Shown piece by piece: positions 9,639-20,103 of a stretch of 64,000 nt of DNA. The stretch comes from Sphingomonas sp. HMP9 (lineage in GTDB: Bacteria; Pseudomonadota; Alphaproteobacteria; Sphingomonadales; Sphingomonadaceae), in assembly GCF_013374115.1 (NCBI RefSeq), contig NZ_AP022673.1, positions 1,392,501-1,456,500 of the forward strand, given 5' to 3'. Below the pieces are notes generated by a model, which worked only from the letters and a program-made list of their open reading frames with translations, was not told where the DNA came from and ran no database searches. The translations under genes and the position numbers were made by a program. Position 1 is the first letter of the stretch, and each line of letters starts with the position of its first letter.

Positions 9639-10007
9639 TTACTTCTTCTTGCCGGCAATCGGCTTGGCCTTGCCCTTGCGGGTGCGCGCATTGGTATGCG
9701 TGCGCTGGCCGCGGACCGGGAGGCCCTTGCGATGACGCAGGCCACGATAGCAGGCGAGATCCATCAGGCGCTTGATGTTCATCGAGGTCTGGCGGCGCAG
9801 ATCGCCTTCGACGGTGTGATCGGCGTCGATCGTCTCGCGGATGTGCAGGACTTCCTGGTCGGTCAGGTCCTGGACGCGTGCGGTGTCGGCAATGCCGAGC
9901 TTCGCGACGATTTCCTTGGCCTTGGTCGAACCGATGCCGTGAATGTAAGTCAGCGCGATCACCACGCGCTTGTTGGTCGGGATATTAACACCCGCGATAC
10001 GTGCCAT
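9639..10007 (-). CDS. rpsM: 30S ribosomal protein S13
   Basis: Small-subunit head protein that contacts the P-site t[45 protein letters not shown] and the basic tail KPIAGKKK are typical. I start at ATG 10007 (122 residues) because homologues begin [10 protein letters not shown] and GGAGAAC precedes it; the frame is open 17 codons further upstream without sense. Confidence 0.97.
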   Translation of the reverse strand: MARIAGVNIPTNKRVVIALTYIHGIGSTKAKEIVAKLGIADTARVQDLTDQEVLHIRETIDADHTVEGDLRRQTSMNIKRLMDLACYRGLRHRKGLPVRGQRTHTNARTRKGKAKPIAGKKK

Positions 10008-10161
10008 GAACTTGGTTCTCCTGCTCCACGGGCGTCGGCATGGCTGCACGAAGCCCATCTCCTAGCGATGAACCGAAACGCACGATAGCGACGAACGCAA
10101 ACAAGCGCCGCCGGAACCGTCGTGTCGGGGAGGGCTCAGGTAGGCGCGGGCGAACGCGCTG

Positions 10162-10407
10162 TCAAGCTAGCGGTTCCGCTCCGTGCGCTGGACTGTAGCG
10201 CATCTTGAGCCAACGGCGGAACGAGACGATCGTCCAAATCATCTCGACCACCCCGAACGGCCACGCGCCCTGGAGGAAACCGTAGATAGAGCCGAGCACG
10301 CACCCGAACGCGAAGCCGAGCGTCCACCAGTGCGAGCCGGCTTCCTTGGCGTAGCATAGCAAGGTGAACGAGACCGCGGCTAGACCGAATAACGAGAGAG
10401 CATCCAT
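10162..10407 (-). CDS. small integral membrane protein, function unknown
   Basis: 81 residues from ATG 10407 (an ATG at 10443 would add 12 residues with no better ribosome-binding site). Three hydrophobic stretches are visible: ALSLFGLAAVSFTLLCYA, WWTLGFAFGCVLGSIYGFL and PFGVVEMIWTIVSFRRWL. The short basic and acidic tail is cytoplasmic-like. It stands alone between rpsM and mutL, about 120 bp from mutL. I do not recognise a family with a known function. Confidence 0.75.
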   Translation of the reverse strand: MDALSLFGLAAVSFTLLCYAKEAGSHWWTLGFAFGCVLGSIYGFLQGAWPFGVVEMIWTIVSFRRWLKMRYSPAHGAEPLA

Positions 10408-10529
10408 ATCCGACCCATGCCCCGGACCGGCGCCAAAGGCCATGTCGGGCGCGCAATGCTATGTGACCGTTAATCCGTCAGGACAGCGACGCAACCCGCC
10501 CACCAACGCCACGCGTCGCCTTGCCCCCC

Positions 10530-12332
10530 CTACTTCCGCCCGAACAGCTTCTCGATGTCGCCGTGCGCGAGCTTCACCCAAGTCGGGCGACCGTGGTTGC
10601 ATTGGCCGGAGTGCGGCGTGATTTCCATTTCGCGGAGCAGGGCGTTCATTTCGGGGACCGACAGGATGCGGCCGGCGCGGACGGAACCGTGGCAGGCCAT
10701 CGTCCCGGCCACCGCGTCGAGGCGCTCCTTTAGGGAGAGAGCTTCGTCAAAGGCGGCGAGCTCGTCGGCGAGGTCGGTAACGAGGCCTTTGGGATCACTT
10801 TGGCCGAGCAGCGCCGGCGTCGCGCGGACGAGCATCGCGTGCGGGCCGAAGCGTTCGAGGTCGAGACCGAACTCCGACAGTTCTTCGGCGCGCGCTTCGA
10901 GACGGTCGCACGCGGATTCGTCGAGCTCGACGACCTCGGGGATCAGCAACGCCTGGCTCGCGATCGTCCCGCCGGTCAGCGCCGCGCGCATGCGTTCGAG
11001 GACGAGGCGTTCGTGCGCGGCGTGCTGGTCGACCAGGACGAGCCCGTCCTCGGCTTCGGCGACGATGTAGGTCTTGGCGACCTGGCCTCTGGCCACGCCC
11101 ATCGGGAAGGATGCGGTTTGCGGCGGGGGCGTCCAGGCGGGCTCGGCTCTTGCCTGCGGGGGAGCGGCGAAAAACGTCGGCCGGGCGTCGTTGCCGGCGC
11201 CGTAGTGGCGGTTTTCTAGCGGTAGTCTTTGGGGCGTGCCCTCACCTTCCCATCCGCTTTGCGGACGGGCCCCTTCCCCTCCCCCGGGGGGAGATGAGCT
11301 TTCTTGCTGCCACATCGACAGCGCGAAGTCGGAGGCACGCTGGCTGCGGTGGCCTGCGGCATCGAGCGCGCGGCGGAGGCCCGAGACGATCAGGCCGCGG
11401 ACCATTGCCGGATCACGGAAGCGGACTTCGGTCTTGGCGGGGTGGACGTTGACGTCGACCTGGTCGGTCGGGATGTCGAGGAACAGCGCGACGACGGCAT
11501 GGCGGTCGCGCGGGAGCATCTCGGCATAGGCGCCACGGATCGCGCCCATCAGCAGGCGATCCTTCACGGGCCGGCCGTTGACGAACAGATATTGATGGTC
11601 GGCGATGCCGCGGTTGTAGGTCGGTAGGCTCGCGACGCCGCCGAGTAGGAGACCTTCGCGTTCGAGATCGATCGCTACCGAATTGTCGGCGAGCGCGCGG
11701 TCGGTGAGCGTCGCCACCCTGCCCGGCCGATCCTCGACCTGCACCGCCGAAAGCGCGCGGCGGCCGTCATGCTCCAGCGTGAAGCCGATATCGGGCCGTG
11801 CCATCGCGAGGCGACGGACGACGTCGAGGCAGGCGGCATATTCGGCGCGCGGCGAACGCAGGAACTTGCGGCGGGCGGGCACGCGCGCGAACAGGTCCTC
11901 GACCACGACGCGCGTGCCGGGCGGGAGCGCGGCGGGGCCTTCGCGCGCGACTTCGCCATTGTCGACGGTCCGCGCCCAGCCCTCCGCGCCCCGTATCCGG
12001 CTTTCGATCGTCAGCCGCGCGACGCTCGCGATCGAGGGCAACGCCTCGCCGCGAAAACCGAGCGTCACGACCGATTCGATATATTCGTCGGGCAGCTTCG
12101 AGGTGGCATGCCGTTCGAGCGCCAGCGCCATGTCGGCGGGAGTCATTCCGCAGCCGTCATCGGCGACTTCGATCCGCGACGTGCCCCCTTCCACGAGGAG
12201 AATCGCGATGCGTCCGGCGCCCGCGTCGATCGCGTTTTCGACTAACTCCTTCAACGCGCTGGCGGGTCTTTCCACCACTTCACCGGCGGCGATGCGATTG
12301 ACGAGATGCTCTGGGAGACGCCGTATTGACAT
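10530..12332 (-). CDS. mutL: DNA mismatch repair protein MutL
   Basis: Couples mismatch recognition by MutS to strand removal. The GHKL ATPase N-terminus shows LVENAIDAGA, DDGCGM, ATSKL and TLGFRGEALPSI. The C-terminal dimerisation domain has the DQHAAHERLVLERM motif, while SVRAGRILSVPEMNALL and the end CNHGRPTWVKL are typical of MutL. 600 residues. The linker near residue 350 contains the low-complexity SSPPGGGEGARPQSGWEGEG, a translated palindromic repeat (see 11238-11300). It is divergent from mreB, with 151 bp between. Confidence 0.97.
   Translation of the reverse strand: MSIRRLPEHLVNRIAAGEVVERPASALKELVENAIDAGAGRIAILLVEGGTSRIEVADDGCGMTPADMALALERHATSKLPDEYIESVVTLGFRGEALPSIASVARLTIESRIRGAEGWARTVDNGEVAREGPAALPPGTRVVVEDLFARVPARRKFLRSPRAEYAACLDVVRRLAMARPDIGFTLEHDGRRALSAVQVEDRPGRVATLTDRALADNSVAIDLEREGLLLGGVASLPTYNRGIADHQYLFVNGRPVKDRLLMGAIRGAYAEMLPRDRHAVVALFLDIPTDQVDVNVHPAKTEVRFRDPAMVRGLIVSGLRRALDAAGHRSQRASDFALSMWQQESSSPPGGGEGARPQSGWEGEGTPQRLPLENRHYGAGNDARPTFFAAPPQARAEPAWTPPPQTASFPMGVARGQVAKTYIVAEAEDGLVLVDQHAAHERLVLERMRAALTGGTIASQALLIPEVVELDESACDRLEARAEELSEFGLDLERFGPHAMLVRATPALLGQSDPKGLVTDLADELAAFDEALSLKERLDAVAGTMACHGSVRAGRILSVPEMNALLREMEITPHSGQCNHGRPTWVKLAHGDIEKLFGRK
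11238..11300. repeat. palindromic repeat inserted in frame in mutL linker
   Basis: CCCTCACC-TTCCCATCCGC-TTT-GCGGACGGG-CCCCTTCCCC-TCCCCCGGGGGGAGA has the GC-rich nested palindrome layout of intergenic sphingomonad repeats, but here it lies inside mutL and is translated as a Pro/Gly/Glu-rich segment between the two conserved domains. Confidence 0.6.
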
Positions 12333-12483
12333 GAGTTTGCGTCTAGACCAAGCGACGGCATCCCGCGACCCGCAAACGCCCGCTTATTAGGCACCCGGTG
12401 CTCGAAAACACCGGCGGGGCCCGCGAGATGATGTGTGCGAAATGCCGCCCGTCCGGCGGCCAGGATTACGGGACCCTGATTGA

Positions 12484-13527
<1,044 letters not shown>

Positions 13528-13633
13528 CAGGTTGTTTTTGCTTTAAGACACGCGAACACGAAATCGCGCCGTCCGAGTCGCAGGGGATCTGGCCCTCGCG
13601 GTTCGGCGGCGCCCGAGACAGGGGGACAGGCGC

Positions 13634-14506
13634 ATGGCGCCAGCCCGCGACCGGCGCACGGGGTTTTCCCGGCGACGGCAATATGGTGTGTTCATGGGCT
13701 ATGTGCTCGCCGTCGCTGGAGCGGTGGTGGGCCTGGTGCTGCTCGTCGCGTCGATCTTCAATCCGCCGGCGTTTTCGGCGTTGCGGATGGGCGTTGCGGG
13801 GGTGACGACGCCGGTATCGACGGGCCTCGCGACGGTCGGGTCGTCGGTCTCGGGCATCCCCGATGCGATCGGCAATTACTTCTTCGTAAAGCAGGAGAAC
13901 GTCGCGCTGCGCGCCGATCGCGAGCGGACGCGTGCGCTGCTGATGCGCGCGCGGACGATCGCCTATGACAATCGCCGCCTGCGCAGCCTGCTGGCGATCC
14001 GCGATCGGTCGCCCGATCCTGTCGTGACCGCACGCCTGGTGAGTTCGAGCGCGTCGAGCGGCCGGCGCTACGCGCTGCTCAATGCGGGCCGGTGGAGCGG
14101 CGTGCTGCCCGGCATGCCGGTGCGCGGGCCCGACGGCCTGATCGGGCGCGTCGTCGAGACCGGGCCGAACGCGGCCCGCATCCTGTTGCTCAGCGACGGC
14201 GACAGCATCGTCCCCGTCCGCCGCACGCGCGACGGCCTGCCCGCAATCGCGGCGGGGCGCGGCGACGGGATGATCGACATCCGATCGGTCAACGCGACCA
14301 ACGTCCGTTTCGACGCGGGCGACCTGTTCGTGACGACCGGCACCGGCGGCATCTATGCGCCCGGCGTTCCGGTCGCGCGCGTGACCAAGGCGGGGTCGGA
14401 TTCGGTGATGGCGCGGACCTTCGCCGACCCCGACACGCTCGACTTCGCGCTGGTCGAGCGGATGTTCATGCCCGTGCCGCCACCACGCCCGGTCGCGCAA
14501 CAATGA
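13634..14506 (+). CDS. mreC: rod shape-determining protein MreC
   Basis: Bitopic inner-membrane scaffold linking MreB to periplasmic cell-wall enzymes. One transmembrane segment (YVLAVAGAVVGLVLLVASIF, about residues 23-43) is followed by a coiled coil (ENVALRADRERTRALLMRART) and the beta-barrel region (SSGRRYALLNAGRWSGVLPGMPV, GLIGRVVETGPNAARILLLSD). 290 residues. Stop overlaps the mreD start (ATGA), indicating translational coupling. Confidence 0.96.
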   Translation: MAPARDRRTGFSRRRQYGVFMGYVLAVAGAVVGLVLLVASIFNPPAFSALRMGVAGVTTPVSTGLATVGSSVSGIPDAIGNYFFVKQENVALRADRERTRALLMRARTIAYDNRRLRSLLAIRDRSPDPVVTARLVSSSASSGRRYALLNAGRWSGVLPGMPVRGPDGLIGRVVETGPNAARILLLSDGDSIVPVRRTRDGLPAIAAGRGDGMIDIRSVNATNVRFDAGDLFVTTGTGGIYAPGVPVARVTKAGSDSVMARTFADPDTLDFALVERMFMPVPPPRPVAQQ

Positions 14507-15033
14507 GCCGCCCCCGCGTCGTCGACAGCGTCGATTACAAGCCGTTCGAGACCAAGCTGCCCGCGAGCCGCGCGCGGATCATCCCGTGGCTGACGGTGAT
14601 GGCCGGATCGCTGGTGACGATCATCCCGGTGGTCGCGACGATCCCGTTGCTGCCACCATTCGGACTGGTCATGCTGCTCGCGTGGCGGCTGCTCGCGCGG
14701 TTCGCATTCCGACCCTGGGCCGCCGCACCGCTCGGCTTCTTCGACGATCTGGTCAGCGGGCAGCCGCTCGGCAGTTCGGTACTGCTTTGGTCGCTCGCGT
14801 TCGTCACGATCGACATGATCGAACAGCGCCTCGCGTTCCGCGACCATTGGCAGGACTGGCTGATCGCGAGCGGGCTTATCGCACTGTGCATCATCGTCGG
14901 CCGCTTCATCGCAGTCCCGGTCGGAGCGCATGTCGACACGATCATGATCGCGCAACTCGCCGTCACGATCCTTATGTTCCCCCTCGCCGCGCGCATTGTC
15001 GCGGCGATCCAGAACAAGCGCGGCGCCGAATGA
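14503..15033 (+). CDS. mreD: rod shape-determining protein MreD
   Basis: 176-residue polytopic inner-membrane protein of the elongasome. Hydrophobic segments include WLTVMAGSLVTIIPVVATIPLL, FGLVMLLAWRLLARF, SVLLWSLAFVTIDMI, LIASGLIALCIIVGRFIAV and IMIAQLAVTILMFPLAARI. The start ATG 14503 overlaps the mreC stop by 4 bp; the longer open frame upstream is a shadow of mreC. The stop overlaps the mrdA start in the same ATGA fashion. The assignment rests on topology and operon position. Confidence 0.93.
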   Translation: MSRPRVVDSVDYKPFETKLPASRARIIPWLTVMAGSLVTIIPVVATIPLLPPFGLVMLLAWRLLARFAFRPWAAAPLGFFDDLVSGQPLGSSVLLWSLAFVTIDMIEQRLAFRDHWQDWLIASGLIALCIIVGRFIAVPVGAHVDTIMIAQLAVTILMFPLAARIVAAIQNKRGAE

Positions 15034-17099
15034 GGAATACGCGCATCGTCACCGAGATGTCGCAGGCGTACAGCTTCTCGCGCCGGGCCTGGATGCTGGG
15101 CGCGGCGCAAGGGTCCGTCGGGCTGCTGCTCGCGGGCCGCATGGCATGGCTGTCGGTCGCGCAGAACGAGCGCTACACGGCGTTGTCCGAGAGCAACCGC
15201 GTGAACATGACTCTGCTGCCGCCACGCCGCGGCTGGATCGTCGACCGCCACGGCGTGCCGATCGCCAACAACCGCACCGATTTCCGCGTCGACATCATCC
15301 CCGACCGCCTCCGCGACAAGGAGCGCGTGCTGCCGCTGCTCGGTCGCATCCTGCAGTTGCCACCCGAAGAGATCGAGCGGATCGCGATCGACCTCGAGCA
15401 CGCTGCCGGGTTCCAGCCCGTGCAGGTCGCGGAGAATCTCGATTGGGAGCGGTTCGCCGCAGTCAGCGTTCGCCTGCCCGAACTGCCCGGCGTCGCCCCC
15501 ACCCGCGGCTTTGCGCGCAGTTATCCGGCAGGCGCCGCGGTCGCGCATCTGACCGGCTATGTCGGTGTGCCCAATGCCGAGCAGTATAAGAAGACGCGTG
15601 ACCCGCTGCTCGTCACGCCCGGCTTCAAGCTCGGCAAGGACGGGCTCGAAAAGATGCTCGAGACCGAGTTGCGCGGCGTCGCGGGCGCCAAGCGCGTCGA
15701 GGTCACCGCGCGCGGCAAGCTGGTCGCCGAACTCGCGACCAAGCCCGACGTGCCCGGCAAGACCGCGCGGCTGACGATCGACGTCGGGCTGCAGGAGTAT
15801 GCCGCGCGGCGGCTCGGCACCAATTCGGGCTCGGTCGTGGTGCTCGACTGTCGCACCGGCGAGATGCTCGCGATGGTGTCGATGCCGGCCTATGATCCGA
15901 ACAGCTTTTCGGACGGGATCAGCCATCTCGAATGGCAGATGCTCAGCGACGACGATCACGTGCCGCTGATGAACAAGGTGACGCAGGGGCTGTATCCGCC
16001 GGGCTCGACGGTCAAGCCGATGAACGGGCTCGCGCTGATGAACGCAGGCGTCGATCCGCTGGCGCGCGTCAATTGTTCGGGGGCGATGCGGCTCGGGACC
16101 AGCGTGTTCCACTGCCACAAGAAAAGCGGTCACGGCCCGCTCGATCTCAAGAACGCGATCATGCAGAGCTGCGACATCTATTTCTACGAGATGGCGCGGC
16201 GGGTCGGCTACAACGCGATCGCGCCGGTCGCGCGCGTGCTGGGGCTCGGGCAGAAGTTCGACCTGCCCTTCTCGACGCAGCGCTACGGCACGGTGCCCGA
16301 TCCGGCGTGGAAGCTGAAGAAATACAAGCACGACTGGACCGTCGCGGATTCGCTGAACGCGTCGATCGGCCAGGGCTATGTGCTCGCCAATCCGTTGCAG
16401 CTGGCGGTGATGGCCGCGCGCCTCGCGTCGGGCCGCGCGTTGCAACCGAGCATCCTCGCCGACCATGTCCACCGCGACTCCCCTGCCCTCGCGATCGATT
16501 CCGAGCATCTCGCGCGCGTCCGCGATGCGATGTTCGGCGTGATCAACCAGGGCGGCACCGGCGGCGCGGCCAGACTACTGATCCCCGGCGTCGCGATCGC
16601 AGGCAAGACCGGCACCGCGCAGGTCCGCCGCATCACCATGGCGGAGCGGCGTTCGGGCGTGCTCAAGAACGGCCAGTTGCCGTTCAAGATGCGCGACCAT
16701 GCGCTGTTCATCGGTTTCGCCCCCGCCGACAATCCGCGTTATGCGCTCGCGGTGGTGCTCGAGCATAACGGCCATACCGTCCGCAATCTCGACACGCCGA
16801 TGATCGGCCGCGACATCATGACCTATATGCTCGACCGCGAGCGCGCGCTGAAATCGCTCGCCGAGGTCGAACCGACCTGGGGCGGCGACATCCGGACGCG
16901 GATGGCCGCGACCGCGGACGCCTATCGCAAGGCGCAATCCGCGCCGCCCGCGGCGATCGCCACCAAGACCGACGCGATCGTGCCCAGCGACGCGCCAGCG
17001 GTCGAGAACGCCACCGACATGGCCAACGCGACGCAGGAAGCCCTGACGGCGCCCGGCGCCACCGTCGCCGAGGATGATTCAAGGGACCGCCAGCCGTGA
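15030..17099 (+). CDS. mrdA: penicillin-binding protein 2, elongasome transpeptidase
   Basis: Class B PBP that cross-links lateral-wall peptidoglycan. It has an N-terminal membrane anchor (GAAQGSVGLLLAGRMAWLSVA), the dimerisation region starting RRGWIVDRHG, and transpeptidase motifs STVKPMNG (catalytic Ser near 327), SLNAS for SxN and AGKTGTAQVRR for KTG. 689 residues from ATG 15030, which overlaps the mreD stop. The C-terminal 60 residues are Ala-rich and poorly ordered (VATATDAYRKAQ-like composition), beyond the catalytic domain. Confidence 0.97.
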   Translation: MRNTRIVTEMSQAYSFSRRAWMLGAAQGSVGLLLAGRMAWLSVAQNERYTALSESNRVNMTLLPPRRGWIVDRHGVPIANNRTDFRVDIIPDRLRDKERVLPLLGRILQLPPEEIERIAIDLEHAAGFQPVQVAENLDWERFAAVSVRLPELPGVAPTRGFARSYPAGAAVAHLTGYVGVPNAEQYKKTRDPLLVTPGFKLGKDGLEKMLETELRGVAGAKRVEVTARGKLVAELATKPDVPGKTARLTIDVGLQEYAARRLGTNSGSVVVLDCRTGEMLAMVSMPAYDPNSFSDGISHLEWQMLSDDDHVPLMNKVTQGLYPPGSTVKPMNGLALMNAGVDPLARVNCSGAMRLGTSVFHCHKKSGHGPLDLKNAIMQSCDIYFYEMARRVGYNAIAPVARVLGLGQKFDLPFSTQRYGTVPDPAWKLKKYKHDWTVADSLNASIGQGYVLANPLQLAVMAARLASGRALQPSILADHVHRDSPALAIDSEHLARVRDAMFGVINQGGTGGAARLLIPGVAIAGKTGTAQVRRITMAERRSGVLKNGQLPFKMRDHALFIGFAPADNPRYALAVVLEHNGHTVRNLDTPMIGRDIMTYMLDRERALKSLAEVEPTWGGDIRTRMAATADAYRKAQSAPPAAIATKTDAIVPSDAPAVENATDMANATQEALTAPGATVAEDDSRDRQP

Positions 17100-17112
17100 C
17101 CGAGCGCAGCCG

Positions 17113-18219
17113 ATGAACCGTATCGTCCCCGAACCGCTCGCCAAGCTGCCGTGGATGGTGATCCTGCTGGTCATCGCGATCGGCTGCTTCGGGCAGGTCG
17201 TGCTCTATTCCTCGGCGGGTGGATCGCTGCACCCCTGGGCGCTGTCGCAGGGCATCCGCTTCTTCGTGCTGCTCGCGGGCGCGATCGGGCTGTCGTACAT
17301 CCCCGAGCGGGCCTGGAAGGCAGCCGCGCTGCCCGCCTACACGCTCATCGTGCTGTCGCTGATCGCGGTCGAGGTTCTCGGCAAGGTTTCGGGCGGCTCG
17401 CAGCGCTGGCTCGATCTCGGGTTCATCCGGTTGCAGCCCTCCGAGTTCATGAAGCCCGCGATCGTGCTGGCAGTCGCGAAATTCTACGACATGCTCCCGC
17501 CCGGCGAGACGCGGCGGTTCGGCGGCGTCTGGCCCGCGGCGCTGCTGATCGGCGTACCCGCGGCGATCGTGATGAAACAGCCCGATCTCGGCACCGCGCT
17601 GATGATCTGCTCGGGCGGCGCAACGGTCATGTTCCTTGCCGGCGTGCCGTTGCGACTGTTCGTGGGCGGCGCGATCGCCGCGGCGGTGGCGATCCCGCTG
17701 GCGATCAACTTCGCGCTCCACGACTACCAGCGCAACCGGATCCTGATCTTCCTCGATCCCGAGAGCGATCCGCTCGGCACCGGCTATCACATCAGCCAGT
17801 CAAAGATCGCGATCGGCTCGGGCGGTATCTGGGGCAAGGGCTTCCTCCAGGGCACGCAGAGCCATCTCGACTATCTGCCCGAGGGTCATACCGACTTCGT
17901 CTTCGCGACGATGGCGGAGGAATGGGGGCTGGTCGGCGGCTGCCTGCTGATCCTCGCCTTCCTGCTGGTGATCCGCTGGGGCATCGAGGTCGGCCAGCGC
18001 GCACAGACGCGCTTCGGCCGGCTGACCGCTGCGGGCCTGGCGACGACGATCTTCTTCTACGTCGCGATCAACCTGATGATGGTGATGGGCCTCGCCCCGG
18101 TCGTCGGCATCCCGCTGCCGCTGGTCAGCTTCGGCAGCTCGGCGCAGATGACCGTGCTGCTGTGTCTGGGCATCCTGATGTCGATCGATCGCCAGAACCA
18201 CAAGACGGTCGGCTGGTAA
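17113..18219 (+). CDS. rodA: RodA peptidoglycan glycosyltransferase (SEDS family)
   Basis: Polymerises lipid II in the elongasome as partner of PBP2. About ten membrane segments are visible. The SEDS signatures GGSQRWLDLGFIRLQPSEFMKP, GSGGIWGKGFLQGTQ, LPEGHTDFVFATMAEEWG and GIPLPLVSFGSSA are present. 368 residues from ATG 17113 (an in-frame ATG at 17074 is possible). It overlaps or abuts the end of mrdA, closing the cell-shape operon. Confidence 0.96.
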   Translation: MNRIVPEPLAKLPWMVILLVIAIGCFGQVVLYSSAGGSLHPWALSQGIRFFVLLAGAIGLSYIPERAWKAAALPAYTLIVLSLIAVEVLGKVSGGSQRWLDLGFIRLQPSEFMKPAIVLAVAKFYDMLPPGETRRFGGVWPAALLIGVPAAIVMKQPDLGTALMICSGGATVMFLAGVPLRLFVGGAIAAAVAIPLAINFALHDYQRNRILIFLDPESDPLGTGYHISQSKIAIGSGGIWGKGFLQGTQSHLDYLPEGHTDFVFATMAEEWGLVGGCLLILAFLLVIRWGIEVGQRAQTRFGRLTAAGLATTIFFYVAINLMMVMGLAPVVGIPLPLVSFGSSAQMTVLLCLGILMSIDRQNHKTVGW

Positions 18220-18376
18220 GCCCAAAATCTGGGCTAATCGGCAAAAAGACGGCGTTTTTGACGAAAACGGACTCGGATCGACGAAAAGGGGGTTGCGGCC
18301 TCAGATGAGTCTGCTAACAGCGCGCCTCCAGCAGCGGGGCGCCACACCAGGGCGCCACTAAGAACCGCCCCGGAAT

Positions 18377-18452
<76 letters not shown>

Positions 18453-18566
18453 CATCTCACGGAAAACTGCCATTTTCTGGCACCCCCGGAGGCCCCTAAA
18501 GTTGCGATATACCCCACCCCAGGGGGACGCTGGGGGGACGTTAGAAACGGCGGTTTTCGGCCAGTT

Positions 18567-19601
18567 TTAGTCGTCGTCGGCTAGGTACTTCCCCCTCTTC
18601 GCCAGGGCGGCTTGGAGGTTTTTCGGCTTCACATGCGCGTACCGTTGGGTCGTTTCGAGCCGAGCGTGGCCGAGCCACTCCTTGATGACCAGGATGTCTA
18701 CGCCTGCATCCACGAGGCGCGTCGCGCACGTATGGCGGCAGATGTGGAACACGAAGTCCTCGTCGCCCTCCAGGCCCATGCGGAGCGCCATGCGATCCCA
18801 CCAGGAGCGCAATCCCCGCTTCGACGGCATGGAACCGTCCACGATGAGGGACCGGAGCATCTCAGTCGTCTCAGGGGCCATCGGCACCGTGCGGGGCGCG
18901 TTGGTCTTCGTCTTCCAGAGGTGCAGGCGGTCGCCGTTGATCTGGTCGATCTTGACGGTCATCAGCTCCCCACGGCGGCACCCGGTCTCGATCGCCACCT
19001 TGATGAGCTTCCACATGCCCTCCTGGCCCTTGCCGAGCAGGTAGGCCTTCATCTCGCGCTCTTCCTTCTGGGTCACCCAGCGGATGCGACCGGGGACCTT
19101 GGCACGCCATGAGAACTTGATGCCCATGAAGGCTGGGCGGCTCATGTACTCGCGGTCCGTAGCCCACTCCAGGAACGAGCGGAGGTGCGAGAGGTAGCGG
19201 TTGACCGAGGAGTCCTGGAGGCCCCGCTTCGACAGCTCGTCGGCCACCTTGTCGATGTCCACCGTCTTGATCGTGTCGAGGCCTACCGCGTTGCCCAGGA
19301 TGAGTCCCATCTCGCGCATGTGGGCCCAGGCGGTGTCCTCTTGGACCTGACCGCGCCAGAGAGCCCCCGAGGCCGTCTTGGTGACCGAAGCGATGCTGTG
19401 GGTCGGAGCGACCGGGAGAACGAGAACGGCGCTGTCTGCCCCCTCCCCGCGCCCCCAGGCGGCCTTGACTGCCTTCTCGTCGTTCTGGGCCTGTAGGAGC
19501 GTGTCGTGACGCTTGCGGTAGCGGAGGCCCCGCCCCTGTTGCAGTTCAACCCGGAAGCGCCCTGTGAGCACTCCGGCCTTCTTTTCGGCATAGATCGGCA
19601 T
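18567..19601 (-). CDS. int: phage tyrosine integrase
   Basis: 344-residue site-specific recombinase. The catalytic residues are all visible: Arg in [16 protein letters not shown], HxxR in [11 protein letters not shown], then [16 protein letters not shown] with the nucleophilic Tyr. The N-terminal arm-binding and core-binding regions are normal in size. It lies next to attL in tRNA-Lys, the usual arrangement. Only 4 bp separate its start from the stop of the upstream regulator, so the two are probably one transcript. Confidence 0.95.
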   Translation of the reverse strand: MPIYAEKKAGVLTGRFRVELQQGRGLRYRKRHDTLLQAQNDEKAVKAAWGRGEGADSAVLVLPVAPTHSIASVTKTASGALWRGQVQEDTAWAHMREMGLILGNAVGLDTIKTVDIDKVADELSKRGLQDSSVNRYLSHLRSFLEWATDREYMSRPAFMGIKFSWRAKVPGRIRWVTQKEEREMKAYLLGKGQEGMWKLIKVAIETGCRRGELMTVKIDQINGDRLHLWKTKTNAPRTVPMAPETTEMLRSLIVDGSMPSKRGLRSWWDRMALRMGLEGDEDFVFHICRHTCATRLVDAGVDILVIKEWLGHARLETTQRYAHVKPKNLQAALAKRGKYLADDD

Positions 19602-19605
19602 GAGC

Positions 19606-19953
19606 CTAGTCCTCCATAATGTCTGCGAGTGTATTTCTGAAGAGTTTGCCCCGAGGTGTGAGGGTGTAGACGACGGATCGAAGGTTGGTCGGGTCCACCG
19701 TCCGCAGGAGGAGCCCGTAGCCCGGAGCGCCCGTACGGAGCGTTTCCGACAAATCGAGTAGATGCCGAGACATCGTTGACTTGCTGGCCCCCGTCAGGTC
19801 CGCGAGTTCCACCACGCCCTTCCCTTGGTTCATGCAGACCTTCACGAACGTGTGGGCGATCTGCACCGGGATGGTGTCGTCGATGCTAGAACGGATTGCG
19901 GTCAGGAAGCGGTCTGAGCGGCGTAAGCCTTTGGTCATCTTGTCGTCGGTCAT
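19606..19953 (-). CDS. winged helix-turn-helix phage regulator (MarR-like)
   Basis: 115 residues. The central [25 protein letters not shown] is a helix-turn-helix, followed by a wing-like stretch [27 protein letters not shown], as in MarR-like proteins. The ATG at 19953 follows AGAGGAATA. Upstream lie inverted repeats (19977-20034) that could be its own operator. As first gene of a two-gene unit with the integrase, it is a candidate lysogeny regulator; that role is inference. Confidence 0.82.
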   Translation of the reverse strand: MTDDKMTKGLRRSDRFLTAIRSSIDDTIPVQIAHTFVKVCMNQGKGVVELADLTGASKSTMSRHLLDLSETLRTGAPGYGLLLRTVDPTNLRSVVYTLTPRGKLFRNTLADIMED

Positions 19954-19976
19954 GGAGATATTCCTCTAACGGGACT

Positions 19977-20034
19977 TACGCTCCACATCCCGCTAAACTC
20001 CGCAAGTGTGGAATGTCAACAGGTATGGAGCGTA
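19977..20034. promoter_or_regulatory. nested inverted repeats, candidate operator
   Basis: TACGCTCCAC at 19977-19986 is matched by ATGGAGCGTA at 20025-20034 (9 of 10), and CTCCACA/TGTGGA at 19981-19987 and 20007-20012 forms an inner pair. It sits 24-81 bp upstream of the winged-helix regulator start. Confidence 0.5.
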
Positions 20035-20054
20035 TCAGGTAGGGTCAACGAGAA

Positions 20055-20090
20055 CGAAAAAAGAACCCGCAAATAAATGCAGGCTCTTTT
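20055..20090 (-). terminator. intrinsic terminator of phage late genes
   Basis: On the minus strand, AAAAGAGCCTGC pairs with GCGGGTTCTTTTTT around an AT-rich loop and ends in a T-run. It follows the XhlA-like gene at 20104 and precedes the regulator. The plus strand also ends in TTTT, so it may work both ways. Confidence 0.7.
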
Positions 20091-20103
20091 GGGGCAAGAT
20101 AGG

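Noticed and set aside
18219..18260. Terminator after rodA (AGCCCA-N-TGGGCT)
   Set aside because: Six-base stem with no T-run after it; too weak to call.
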